Assembly: GCA_003235605.1 (NCBI GenBank)
Contig: QJVU01000442.1
Span: 1 to 15,224, forward strand
Source: Planctomycetota bacterium
GTDB lineage: Bacteria > Planctomycetota > UBA1135 > UBA2386
Direction: 5' to 3'
DNA length: 15,224 bases
Position 1 is the first letter of the stretch. Each line of letters opens with the position of its first letter. The notes under the pieces were generated by a model that was given only the letters and a program-made list of their open reading frames with translations, made no database searches and had not been told where the DNA came from. Of the stretch, positions 1 to 8,085 are shown piece after piece. The position numbers and the translations under genes were made by a program.

Positions 1-3000
1 ATGACCTTGCGGGCCTCCGCGCCGGCGCCGGTGGCAATCAGCAGCGGCACGAAGCCCAGCAGGCCCGACGCCGCTGTCATCAGGATCGGCCGGAACCGGT
101 CCTTGGCACCGTCCAGGGCCGCCTCCAGGGCGCTCTGCCCCTGCTCCCGCCGGGCCTTGGCAAACTCCACGATCAGGATGGCGTTCTTGGCGGCCAGACC
201 GATCAGCATCACGAGGCCGATCTGCGCAAACACGTTGTTCAGGTAGGACTCGCTGAAGATCCGCGCAATGAACAGAGCCCCAAAGGCACCCAGCACAGCG
301 AAAGGCGTCCCCAGCAGCACCGAGCATGGCAGCGACCAGCTCTCGTAGAGCGCGGCCAGGATCAGGAACACGAACACCATGGCCAGGGCGAAGGTCTGGG
401 CAGCGGAGCCCGCCGAGGCTTTCTCCTGGTAGGACATGTTGGCCCAGGCATAGGAGATCTCCGGCGGCAGCACCTCTGCGGCTACCTCCTCGAGGGCCGC
501 GAGCGCATCATCCGAGCTGTAGCCCGGCGCCGGCCCGCCGCCGATCTCGACGGCGCGGAAGAGGTTGAAGCGGTTGGTGTACTGCGGACCCGCCGTCTGG
601 GACACGCCGGTCAGCGTCGTTAGCGGGATGCGTTGGCCCTCCTTGCCGCGCACGAAGAAGAACCGCAGCTGGTCCGCCTGCTGGCGGTATTCGGGTTCGG
701 CCTGGATGTAGACCTTGTAAAGGCGGCCAAAGCGGTTGAAGTCGTTGATGTAGGAACCGCCCAGGAACGCCCCCAGGGTCTGGTTGACGTCTTGGAGATC
801 GAGCCCCAGCTTCAAGATCTTGTCCCGGTCCATGTCCACGAACACCTGGGGCACGGCGGCACGGAACGTGGTGAAGGCCCGGGCTATCTCAGGACGCTCC
901 TTGGCCGCGGCCATGAACTTCTGGGCTTCTCGCGCCAGGAACTCCGGGGTGCCGCCGCTGCGGTCCTGGAGCTGCATCGTGAAGCCAGCCGACGTGCCCA
1001 GCCCTGGTATCGGCGGTGGGCCAAAGGCCAGGACCAGGCCCTCCGGGATCTCCTCGAACGCTTCGTTGAGTCGGCGGACGATCTGGTTCGCCACCTGGGT
1101 TTGATCTCGTTCCTCCCATGGCTTCAGCGAGACGAAGAAGAAGCCGGTGTTCGGAGCGTAGGAGCGCGCCAGCATGCTGTAGCCGACGATCGTGGTGGTG
1201 AACTCGACGCCGGGCGTGGCTTTCAGAATCTCTTCCGCTCGCCTGCAGACGGCGTCGGTGCGCTGCAATGAGGCAGCATCGGGAAGCTGTGCGTTGACGA
1301 TCAGGTAACCCTGGTCCTCCTCGGGGACAAAGCCCGTGGGCACTCCTGCCCCGAGCAACACCGCCCCAGCCAGGATCAGGCCCACCAACACGGTGCTTCG
1401 CAGCAACCGCCGGGCAAAGAAGTCCGCCATGCTGACGTAGCCACGGGTGGTTCTCCCCAACACGCGATTGAACACACCAAAGCCCCGGGCCAGGAGTCCC
1501 CTGCTCTCCTTGGCGGGCCTCAGCAGGAGCGCTGCCAGCGCCGGGCTGAGGCTCAGGGCGTTGATGGTCGAGACCCCGACTGAAACGGCAATCGTGATCG
1601 CAAACTGCTGGTAGAGCCGTCCCGTGATTCCACCCATGAAACCCACCGGCACGAACACTGCCATCAGGATCAAGGAGGTCGCGATGACTGGTCCGCCCAC
1701 CTCCTGCATGGCCTTCACCGTCGCGTCGCGCGGAGACATCCCCTTTTCGATGTGCACCGTCACCGCTTCCACGATCACGATGGCGTCATCCACCAGCGTG
1801 CCAACAGCCAGCACCAGGCCCAGCAGCGACAACACGTTGATGGAGAAGCCGAGCAGTGGAAAGAACGCGAACGTGCCCACCAGAGCGACAGGGATCGCCA
1901 GCAGCGGGATCAGCGTGGCCCGCCAACTCTGCAGGAACAGGAACACGATCAGTATCACCAGAACCAGGCACTGACCGAGGGTGACGATGATCTCCTCGAT
2001 GCCGGCCCGCACGGCAGCGGTGGTGTCGAGAGCAATCCGGTACTCGAGGTCGTTGGGCAGCCTCGACTCCACCCGCTTCATCAACGCCCGGATCTGGTCA
2101 GCCACGGCGAGGCCGTTGGCATCCGGCAGCTGGTAGATGGCGATGGCAGCACAGTCCTGACCGTTCATGCGGCCCCACGAGTCGTAGAGCTGGCTGCCCA
2201 GCTCTACGCGGGCCACGTCCTTGATGCGCACCTGGGAGCCGTCCGGGTTGGAGCGCAGGACCACTTCAGCAAACTCCTTCGCCGTGGAGAGCCGGCCCTT
2301 GGTCCTCACCGTGTAGGTGAACTCGGTGTGTGGCGGTGCCGGCTCGCCTCCCAGCTGTCCGCCCGGGGTGATCACGTTCTGTTCCTTGATGGACCGGATC
2401 ACGTCGGGAACCGTCAGGCCAAGCCGGGCCAGGCGGTCCGGCTTGACCCAGATCCTCATGGCGTAGTCGCTGCCGCCAAACAGGGTGACCTGCCCCACCC
2501 CCTGGATGCGGGACATCTCGTCCACCAGGTTGATGTTGGCGTAGTTGCTCAGGAACTTGCTGTCGAAGGTGCCCTCCGGCGAGACCAGGTCCACCACCAT
2601 GAGCGGGAAGGCCAGCGCCTTCTTGACGGTCACGCCGAACTTCTTGACGTCCTCCGGCAGCGTGGCCATCGCTTCCGAGAGGCGGTTCTGCACCAGGACG
2701 TTGGCCATGTCCAAGTCGGTGCCGACTTCGAAGGACACCCGCAGGCTGAGGGTGCCGTCGCTGGCGTTGGTCGAGCGCATGTAGATCATGTCCTCGACGC
2801 CGTTGACCTTCTGCTCGACGGGCGTTGCCACCGACTCCTCCACGTCGACGGCGCTGGCCCCGATGTAGGTGGTCCTGATCTCCACCTCCGGGGGCGTGAT
2901 GTCCGGGTACTGGGCCATGGGCAGACCCTGCATGGAGATCGCCCCCACGATGACGATCACGATCGAGATCACCATCGCAAAGACCGGACGGTGGGCGAAG

Positions 3001-3008
3001 TAGGTCAC
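1..3008 (-). CDS. RND (HAE1/AcrB-type) efflux pump inner-membrane subunit, 3' end outside window
   Basis: Proton-driven inner-membrane pump of a tripartite efflux system that exports drugs or other hydrophobic compounds from periplasm or membrane to an outer-membrane channel. About 1002 codons are visible; AcrB relatives have about 1040-1050, so only the last TM segments are missing at base 1. The N-terminus ([12 protein letters not shown], then [12 protein letters not shown]) matches the AcrB start. The TM4 proton-relay pair is present as [10 protein letters not shown], at D407/D408, the same numbers as in AcrB. The TM10 lysine is in [13 protein letters not shown] at K941. A periplasmic segment [13 protein letters not shown] is typical of HAE1 pumps. 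The frame stays open throughout. The start is GTG, overlapping the TGA stop of the adaptor gene upstream (GTGA), which implies translational coupling. No TolC-like gene is seen; it may lie beyond the left edge. Substrate cannot be told from sequence. Confidence 0.96.
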   Translation of the reverse strand, partial: MTYFAHRPVFAMVISIVIVIVGAISMQGLPMAQYPDITPPEVEIRTTYIGASAVDVEESVATPVEQKVNGVEDMIYMRSTNASDGTLSLRVSFEVGTDLDMANVLVQNRLSEAMATLPEDVKKFGVTVKKALAFPLMVVDLVSPEGTFDSKFLSNYANINLVDEMSRIQGVGQVTLFGGSDYAMRIWVKPDRLARLGLTVPDVIRSIKEQNVITPGGQLGGEPAPPHTEFTYTVRTKGRLSTAKEFAEVVLRSNPDGSQVRIKDVARVELGSQLYDSWGRMNGQDCAAIAIYQLPDANGLAVADQIRALMKRVESRLPNDLEYRIALDTTAAVRAGIEEIIVTLGQCLVLVILIVFLFLQSWRATLIPLLAIPVALVGTFAFFPLLGFSINVLSLLGLVLAVGTLVDDAIVIVEAVTVHIEKGMSPRDATVKAMQEVGGPVIATSLILMAVFVPVGFMGGITGRLYQQFAITIAVSVGVSTINALSLSPALAALLLRPAKESRGLLARGFGVFNRVLGRTTRGYVSMADFFARRLLRSTVLVGLILAGAVLLGAGVPTGFVPEEDQGYLIVNAQLPDAASLQRTDAVCRRAEEILKATPGVEFTTTIVGYSMLARSYAPNTGFFFVSLKPWEERDQTQVANQIVRRLNEAFEEIPEGLVLAFGPPPIPGLGTSAGFTMQLQDRSGGTPEFLAREAQKFMAAAKERPEIARAFTTFRAAVPQVFVDMDRDKILKLGLDLQDVNQTLGAFLGGSYINDFNRFGRLYKVYIQAEPEYRQQADQLRFFFVRGKEGQRIPLTTLTGVSQTAGPQYTNRFNLFRAVEIGGGPAPGYSSDDALAALEEVAAEVLPPEISYAWANMSYQEKASAGSAAQTFALAMVFVFLILAALYESWSLPCSVLLGTPFAVLGAFGALFIARIFSESYLNNVFAQIGLVMLIGLAAKNAILIVEFAKARREQGQSALEAALDGAKDRFRPILMTAASGLLGFVPLLIATGAGAEARKV

Positions 3009-4186
3009 TTCTCAGTTGCCGGTGCTACCGGCTCTACAGTCATCCCCGGCCGCACCCGGTGCAGGCCAGAAACGACGACTCTCTCCTTGGGCTTGACCCC
3101 CTCCTCGATCAGCCAGAGATCCTCGACACGGACCCCGACCTTCACGTTGCGGTTCTCGATCTTGTTTTCCGGCGCCACCACGTACACCTGGTAGGTGCCC
3201 TGCAGCTCTCGCACTGCGCGCTGCGGCACCAGGGTGGCATTCTTCTTGACCTCGACCGTGGCCCGCACCCGGGCGAACTGTCCGGGGCGGAGCTTGTGGA
3301 GCTTTTGCTTCTTGCCTTCTTCGTTCACGACCTCGAGCGCGGGGTTCGGAAAGGTGGCTTCGATCAAGATGGTTCCCGTCTTGGCGTCGATCTCCCGGCC
3401 GGCAAAGACAAACGTGCCGAGGCTAGGGTAGCGCGACCCATCGGCCAGGAACAACTCCAGCTTGGCGTTCTTCCCACGCCCCTCGCCACGCCTCTCGCCC
3501 GATGCCTCGGCGGCCTGCGCCCTGCCAATCAGCGACAACCAGTCCTGTTCGCTGATCGAGAACCTCACCTTGATGGGATCCAGCTTGGAGACGGTGTTCA
3601 GGACGATCGGGTTCGGGTAACGGCCGACGTAGTCCGACTCATAGGCCTGCGACACGCCGATGAGACCATCGATGGGCGCGGGGATCTGGCAGTAGCCGAG
3701 GTTGATCTCGGCGTTCTTCACGATGGCCTCCGCCGCCGACACCAAGCCCTTCGAGGCCTCGAACTCGGCAACCGCGTTGTCCAGGGTGCGCTGGCTGAGG
3801 GCGTCGATCTTGACCAGTGGGCGCACCCGCTTCAGCTCGCTCTCGGCGCGAACGAACCCGGCCCTGGCCTCGGCCAGCTGGCCCTGAGCTTCACGCAACT
3901 TGGCCTCGAACGGGGCCGGATCGATGGAGTAGAGCAGCTCCCCTTTCTTGACGTACTTGCCTTCTTCGAAGTACATCTTCTCCAGGACGCCGTCCACCCT
4001 TGCCCGAACCTGGATGTCCAGATCACCGGCGGTCTCCCCCACGGCCTCCAGGTAGACCGGCACGTCCTTGGTGATGACCTCCACGACCGGAACCTGGGGT
4101 GGGGGCGGTGGTGGTGGTTGCTCCCTGCTGTTGCAGGCGGCGAGCAGCAGGGTGGTAGCCAGGAGAGAGAGCTGTGGTGTGTTCAT
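3005..4186 (-). CDS. RND periplasmic adaptor (membrane fusion) lipoprotein, AcrA/MexA type
   Basis: 393-residue adaptor that links the RND pump to an outer-membrane channel. The N-terminus is a lipoprotein signal ([10 protein letters not shown], lipid-accepting Cys18) followed by a seven-proline linker. Next comes the barrel-sandwich lead-in ([36 protein letters not shown]), an alpha-helical hairpin around residues 100-165 ([18 protein letters not shown]), and the second lipoyl half ([17 protein letters not shown]). A beta-barrel ([15 protein letters not shown]) and a membrane-proximal domain follow, including [15 protein letters not shown]. This is the usual order and length for the family. 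The downstream pump starts inside this gene's stop codon. The phospholipase gene ends 66 bases upstream on the same strand, so the three may be co-transcribed. A G-rich purine run lies about 15 bases before the ATG, a poor Shine-Dalgarno. Confidence 0.95.
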   Translation of the reverse strand: MNTPQLSLLATTLLLAACNSREQPPPPPPPQVPVVEVITKDVPVYLEAVGETAGDLDIQVRARVDGVLEKMYFEEGKYVKKGELLYSIDPAPFEAKLREAQGQLAEARAGFVRAESELKRVRPLVKIDALSQRTLDNAVAEFEASKGLVSAAEAIVKNAEINLGYCQIPAPIDGLIGVSQAYESDYVGRYPNPIVLNTVSKLDPIKVRFSISEQDWLSLIGRAQAAEASGERRGEGRGKNAKLELFLADGSRYPSLGTFVFAGREIDAKTGTILIEATFPNPALEVVNEEGKKQKLHKLRPGQFARVRATVEVKKNATLVPQRAVRELQGTYQVYVVAPENKIENRNVKVGVRVEDLWLIEEGVKPKERVVVSGLHRVRPGMTVEPVAPATEK

Positions 4187-4252
4187 GGCTTGTTCGTATC
4201 GCTCTCCCCCGCGAGCAGGACCAAGGGTAACGCAGCCCCCCGCCGGAGCAAG

Positions 4253-6517
4253 CTACCGGGATCGGCGGGCACCCAGAATGCTACCTACAAAGAGGTAGAC
4301 CGAGTCGTTGCCCCCCTCTGCCTTCCCGTAGCCCAGATACACCGCTCCCATCGGGGAATCCACGCCCAGCCACGCGCTCCCCGCAACGATCAGGTCCTCG
4401 CCGATGTCGTCGCGATCGTTCCAGGCATTGCCGGTCTCGATCGACCCGCCCAGGTACACGGGCATGCCCAGCGTCACCGCGCGTTCACCGAAGATCTGCC
4501 GATAGAGGGTCAGCGCCACCCGACCGGCGTGCTGGCCGCTCAGCTCGTTCTCCGCAAAGCCGGACAGGTTCAGGAAACCACCCACGCTGGACCGGTTCCA
4601 GGGCGGGCGGTCGCCGTCGGTCACGGTCTGGTACCTGGCCCCCAGGACTGCGGTGGTCTTGCCCCAGGTCACTGCCTGGCCTGCCGAGGCATCGATGGCC
4701 TGGTACTCGTCGTCGGCTCCCATCTCCTCGTTGGCCCAGAACCAGTCGATACGGGCGATGGACCCGCTGCTGGGGAAGTTGGGGTCGTCCAGGGTGTCGA
4801 TGGCAAACCTGGCGCGCAGGCCCGCGTCGTGGAAGTGGAAACCCTTGATGGGCACGGCAGAGATCTTGGGATCGACCTTGCCCCATTGCCGGCCGACGCC
4901 GAAACGGAGCTCACCCCAGTTGCCCAGCTGGCGCCCCACGTCGAGTCCCAGCTGCCACTCCTCCACCCGGAATTCCGCCACCTGGGTGGTGCCGATGAAC
5001 CCTTTGGCATTGAAGCGCCCGAACAAGCCCTCCGGCGCGATGAAGTATCGGCCGGCCGGGTCCAACGGCTGGTAGAACTCGCTGCGGATGCCCCCGACCT
5101 CGCCGATGCGGACCTCGTTCCGCCACTCGGCGCCGAGGCTGTTGAGCTCCCGCATGGTGTACTGGAGCCCGATCACGTACTCGTTCTCGCCGTCCAGGTC
5201 GTCGAAAAGGCTCAATCCGAAGCGGATGTAGTTGGGCCCCCACGACTTGCCCCTTGCCCGAATCTGCAGCTCTGTGCCCCCCTCCACCTCCCTGAGGTGG
5301 AAGGTCACCAGCTCGAAGTCCTCCAGCCCGTAGATCCGCTCCAGGTCTTTCTGCAGCACGTCCAGATCGAGCACCTTCCCAGCGCGGGTGTGCATGTTGG
5401 CGCGGATCACGTCGACGCTCAGATCCGACGTGCTGATGATACGAATGTCGGAGATCAGCGGCAGCTTCTCCGGCTGCCGCCGCTGATGCTTCAGGTACTC
5501 TGTCCACTCCTCCTCGGAGACCGAGTACGCCTTCAGCTTTTCGGCCAGCGCCCGGGCCGCCGCTTCGCCGATGTCAATCGCCTGCGCCGATCGATCGAAC
5601 TGGGTCACCGACATGTCACCCAGGTCCGGCCGGATCAACACGTCCTTGTCCGTGAGCAGGGCCACCTGCTCATCGACGTTCTTCTTCATCAGGATGCCGA
5701 CCATCTGGCTGGTGACGTTCAGCACCGAGGCAATATCCTCAGCAGCCATCAGCGGCGTGCCCACATCCACCGCGATGACCACGTCGGCTCCCATTGCTTT
5801 CACCACGCTGATCGGCACGTTGGCGACGATGCCGCCATCGATCAGCTCACGACCTCCAATCGTGACCGGCCGGAAGGCGCCGGGAAACGCCATGCTGGCC
5901 CGCATCGCCTCCACCAGCTCCCCGGAGTCCAGGACCACCATCTCGCCGGTGCCGATGTCCGCGGCCACCGCCCGGTAGGGAATCGCAAGCTCGTCGAAGT
6001 CCTTGATCTTGTAGGCGTCCAACACCAGCCGCTTGAACACGATGTCGATGTTCTGGCCCTGCACCACGCCCTTCTTCAGCTTGATCCCGGTTCCGAAGCC
6101 ATAGCCCAGCTCCACGTCGAACAGGAAGGTGAGGTCGTCCTCCTTGCGGCGGAAAGCCTTGTCCTGCCGTTGGGTCTCGTCCTGGAGGATGTAGTTCCAG
6201 TTGTCCTTCACCAGCTCCCGGCGCATCCGAGCGGGTGAGTGCCCGTAGGCATAGGCGGCGCCCACGATCGACCCCATGCTCGTGCCGGCTATGCAGTAGA
6301 CCGGGATCCGAAGCTCCTCGAGGACCTTGATCACCCCCGCATGGGCACAGCCCCGCGCCCCGCCTCCCCCGAGCACCAGACCGATCTTGGGCCGCTTCGG
6401 CCCCTTGTCCACCGCTACCTGCCCGAGCAGCGGCCTCGACAAGGGCGCCCACAGGCCCAGGAACACGAGAACCGCGGCGAAGGTCGCCAGAGATCGTGGT
6501 TTCTTTCTCAGTCGCAT
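4253..6517 (-). CDS. Patatin-like phospholipase with POTRA and Omp85 beta-barrel (PlpD type)
   Basis: 754-residue exported enzyme predicted to sit in the outer membrane, with a lipid acyl hydrolase passenger. I chose the internal ATG at 6517 because it opens with a signal sequence (MRLRKKPRSLATFAAVLVFL); the open frame reaches back to 6655 but the extra 46 residues look non-coding. The patatin domain spans about residues 43-330: oxyanion loop LGGGGARG (49-56), nucleophile elbow GTSMG with Ser80, and the Asp of the dyad in IDGGIVANVP (Asp227). A single POTRA-like domain follows at about 354-425 (ISDIRIISTSDLSVDVI). Then comes a 16-strand-type Omp85/surface-antigen barrel to the end (YIRFGLSLFDD, SGSIARIDWFW, VYLGYGKAEGG). 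Known relatives (PlpD of Pseudomonas, the type Vd family) are phospholipases. The end SILGARRSR extends beyond the last strand and lacks a terminal aromatic residue. A weak -10-like TAGGAT lies at 6543-6548 on this strand. Confidence 0.93.
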   Translation of the reverse strand: MRLRKKPRSLATFAAVLVFLGLWAPLSRPLLGQVAVDKGPKRPKIGLVLGGGGARGCAHAGVIKVLEELRIPVYCIAGTSMGSIVGAAYAYGHSPARMRRELVKDNWNYILQDETQRQDKAFRRKEDDLTFLFDVELGYGFGTGIKLKKGVVQGQNIDIVFKRLVLDAYKIKDFDELAIPYRAVAADIGTGEMVVLDSGELVEAMRASMAFPGAFRPVTIGGRELIDGGIVANVPISVVKAMGADVVIAVDVGTPLMAAEDIASVLNVTSQMVGILMKKNVDEQVALLTDKDVLIRPDLGDMSVTQFDRSAQAIDIGEAAARALAEKLKAYSVSEEEWTEYLKHQRRQPEKLPLISDIRIISTSDLSVDVIRANMHTRAGKVLDLDVLQKDLERIYGLEDFELVTFHLREVEGGTELQIRARGKSWGPNYIRFGLSLFDDLDGENEYVIGLQYTMRELNSLGAEWRNEVRIGEVGGIRSEFYQPLDPAGRYFIAPEGLFGRFNAKGFIGTTQVAEFRVEEWQLGLDVGRQLGNWGELRFGVGRQWGKVDPKISAVPIKGFHFHDAGLRARFAIDTLDDPNFPSSGSIARIDWFWANEEMGADDEYQAIDASAGQAVTWGKTTAVLGARYQTVTDGDRPPWNRSSVGGFLNLSGFAENELSGQHAGRVALTLYRQIFGERAVTLGMPVYLGGSIETGNAWNDRDDIGEDLIVAGSAWLGVDSPMGAVYLGYGKAEGGNDSVYLFVGSILGARRSR

Positions 6518-6632
6518 GGACGATGGACCAACACCGGCCCGAATCCTATCCGCGCGACCAGAGCCGCGGAAGCAAGACGAGGCTGCGCCTTTGGGGCGGC
6601 ACCTCACCTCGCGGGCGGCCAAAGGGCCAAGA

Positions 6633-6663
6633 AACCGTCCCGGTTCCCCTTGCACCCCAAGGG
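6633..6663 (+). promoter_or_regulatory. Two tandem short hairpins upstream of the S14 gene
   Basis: Two adjacent inverted repeats lie in the 199-base gap between the phospholipase gene and the S14 gene. The first pairs AACCG (6633-6637) with CGGTT (6641-6645) over a 3-base loop. The second pairs CCCTTG (6647-6652) with CAAGGG (6658-6663) over a 5-base loop. They end 53 bases before the S14 start codon, so they could form in its leader. Neither is followed by a T run, so an intrinsic terminator is unlikely. Leader structures do control some ribosomal protein genes, but this pair matches no known motif that I recognise. GC-rich DNA gives short hairpins by chance. Confidence 0.25.
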
Positions 6664-6716
6664 CCCCGGGACTACCTTCCGCGGCCCGATCATCCTGACC
6701 CCGATTTCAGAAGACC

Positions 6717-7022
6717 TTGGCCAAGACCTCCCAGCTCGAAAGAAACAGCCGCAGGCGACGCATGGTCGCGAAGTACGCCGAGCGTCGCCGGGCTCTGAAG
6801 GAAGTCCTCGAGGACACAAAGAGCAGCGACGAGCAGAAGGACGATGCTCGCGCCCGACTCGCAGCCCTGCCCCGCGACTCCAACCCCAATCGGATCCGCA
6901 ACCGATGTCTTCTGAGCGGCCGGCCCAGGGCCAACTACCGCAAGTTCGGTGTGTCCCGCATTGTCTTTCGGGAGCTGGCGCTTCTCGGTGAGATCCCCGG
7001 GGTCCGGAAGGCGAGCTGGTAG
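6717..7022 (+). CDS. rpsN: 30S ribosomal protein S14, cysteine-poor (zinc-independent) type
   Basis: 101-residue S14 protein of the small ribosomal subunit head, contacting 16S rRNA. The length and motifs match E. coli S14: [10 protein letters not shown] at the start, [22 protein letters not shown], then [15 protein letters not shown] and [11 protein letters not shown] at the end. Only one cysteine is present ([10 protein letters not shown]), so the two CxxC pairs of the zinc-binding type are absent. The start codon is TTG at 6717, fixed by the conserved N-terminus; a weak AGAAG lies just upstream. The gene stands alone. No spc-operon neighbours (L5, S8, L6) flank it, and neither L28 nor L33 genes, which often accompany zinc-independent copies, are nearby. 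It may be a second copy or a relocated sole copy; the window cannot decide. Confidence 0.97.
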   Translation: MAKTSQLERNSRRRRMVAKYAERRRALKEVLEDTKSSDEQKDDARARLAALPRDSNPNRIRNRCLLSGRPRANYRKFGVSRIVFRELALLGEIPGVRKASW

Positions 7023-7068
7023 CAGCAGCAGCGGCGGCAAGGAGCTGGCCTCCCCCACTGCGCCTCTC

Positions 7069-7074
7069 TATCAT
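7069..7074 (+). promoter_or_regulatory. Possible -10 element before the small unknown gene
   Basis: TATCAT matches the TATAAT consensus at five of six positions. A start about seven bases later would give a leader of about 25 bases before the ATG at 7107. No convincing -35 was found. The gene could equally be read through from the S14 gene 84 bases upstream. Confidence 0.25.
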
Positions 7075-7106
7075 CTTCCGCACATCCTGCACAAGGGAGG
7101 TCGCTC

Positions 7107-7403
7107 ATGGAGCGCTGGATTGTGGAGGGCATCCGTCCAGGGGCCGGGGGCTGGGATGCCCGGGTGGAGTTGGTCGAGGCCGGAGACAGGGCGAAGGCCC
7201 TGGCTCTGGTGAACCGCATGGGCCGCATGCAGGGCTTTCAGGTGAGTGCCCGGCCGGCCCGGCCCGGGGACGAGCCTGCAGCCCTGGAACGCCAGCTCAC
7301 CGCCGCGGCGCGGGACGCGGCGGAGGAGTTGGACCGCCTCGTCAACCTCACCGCCCGGGAGCTGGGGTTGAGCCACCACGACCCGGGGGCCAATGACCGA
7401 TGA
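7107..7403 (+). CDS. Small protein of unknown function
   Basis: 98 residues. I do not recognise the family. The coding call rests on a strong Shine-Dalgarno (AGGGAGG, about 6 bases before the ATG), codon use like its neighbours, and a tight 9-base gap to the phosphatase gene behind it, which suggests one transcript. The N-terminal part alternates strand-like and helix-like segments (WIVEGIRPG, ARVELVEAGDRAKALALVNRM). The C-terminal third is a long charged helix (LERQLTAAARDAAEELDRLV). There is no signal peptide, membrane segment or cysteine, so it is probably a small cytoplasmic alpha/beta protein. A long minus-strand frame overlaps it but has no start signal and looks like a shadow. Confidence 0.7.
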   Translation: MERWIVEGIRPGAGGWDARVELVEAGDRAKALALVNRMGRMQGFQVSARPARPGDEPAALERQLTAAARDAAEELDRLVNLTARELGLSHHDPGANDR

Positions 7404-7412
7404 GCAGCGTCG

Positions 7413-8033
7413 ATGACCCTCGTTGAGGGGCACCGTCTCCGCGGCCTGCTCCTGGTTCTGCTGCCCGCGCTGCCGCCGGCTGCTTGTACGAACTTCCACG
7501 TCGTGGAGCCGGGACGCTTCTACCGCTCCGCGCAGGTGAACCGCTATCAGCTGGAGCAGTGGATCGACAGGTACGATCTCAAGACCGTGGTCAGCCTGCG
7601 CGGCGGCAGCTCCGGCCACCCGGGTCTCGAGGCGAGCCGCAGCGCCGCCGCGAACAAGGGGATACGGTTCGTCCAGCACCGGCTCCGGGCCCGCCGCTAT
7701 CCCACCAAGGCAGAGCTCTTGGGGCTGTGGAAGGTCTTCGCCGAAGGCGAGTACCCGATGCTGGTGCACTGCGAGAGCGGTGTGGACCGCTCCGGCCTGG
7801 CCAGCGGCCTCTACCTGCTGTGGCGCACGAATGACCTGGACAAGGCCGAAGGGCAGCTCGACTTCTTGCCCTACTGGCACACGGGCTGGTTCGGCTCCTA
7901 CAAACTGGACCGGGTGTTCGAGATGTACCGGCCGTTCCACGGCAAGCTCAGCTTTCCAGAGTGGGTGGAGAGGGAGTACCGGATTCCGGATCCGGTCGCG
8001 GACCCGGTTCCGACAGCCATGGAGCAGGGCTGA
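7413..8033 (+). CDS. Exported dual-specificity/tyrosine phosphatase-like protein
   Basis: 206-residue cysteine phosphatase. The P-loop is HCESGVDRSG (CX5R with Cys120 and Arg126), the signature of protein tyrosine and dual-specificity phosphatases that act through a phosphocysteine. Other marks of the bacterial branch are FYRSAQ (36-41), DLKTVVSLRGG (55-65) and the C-terminal LSFPEWVEREY. The N-terminus is a hydrophobic stretch (LRGLLLVLLPALPPAAC) with Cys25 in a weak lipobox-like context (proline at -3). This points to export or membrane anchoring and a substrate outside the cytoplasm, which is an inference. The substrate is unknown; relatives act on proteins, inositol phosphates or sugars. 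It follows the small unknown gene by 9 bases. The next gene is convergent, with 52 bases between them and no clear terminator. Confidence 0.9.
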   Translation: MTLVEGHRLRGLLLVLLPALPPAACTNFHVVEPGRFYRSAQVNRYQLEQWIDRYDLKTVVSLRGGSSGHPGLEASRSAAANKGIRFVQHRLRARRYPTKAELLGLWKVFAEGEYPMLVHCESGVDRSGLASGLYLLWRTNDLDKAEGQLDFLPYWHTGWFGSYKLDRVFEMYRPFHGKLSFPEWVEREYRIPDPVADPVPTAMEQG

Positions 8034-8085
8034 CAGGGATGACCCGCTGCGCCCACGGGCAGGGCGACGGGGTCTGTCTCGAGCC

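Noticed and set aside
1752..3194. A 480-codon plus-strand frame antisense to the RND pump
   Set aside because: It mirrors the pump codons (runs of His, Gln and Asp), with no domain or ribosome binding site.
4098..4122. Low-complexity GGT/GGG-rich tract
   Set aside because: It is just the codons of the seven-proline linker after the adaptor lipobox.
4239..4269. 7-bp inverted repeat CCCGCCG/CGGCGGG around the phospholipase stop codon
   Set aside because: The loop is 17 bases, there is no T run, and it includes the final codons; not a convincing terminator.
3059..6238. A 1059-codon open frame on the plus strand, antisense to the adaptor and phospholipase genes
   Set aside because: It spans two well-identified genes and the gap between them, is rich in His, Leu, Asp and Arg as expected of a shadow frame in high-GC DNA, and shows no domain.
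7020..7037. Short AGC/GGC triplet run after the S14 stop
   Set aside because: Too short and imperfect to be a meaningful repeat.
7071..7940. A 289-codon minus-strand frame opposite the small protein and phosphatase
   Set aside because: The plus-strand phosphatase is certain from its P-loop, and this frame has no recognisable domain.
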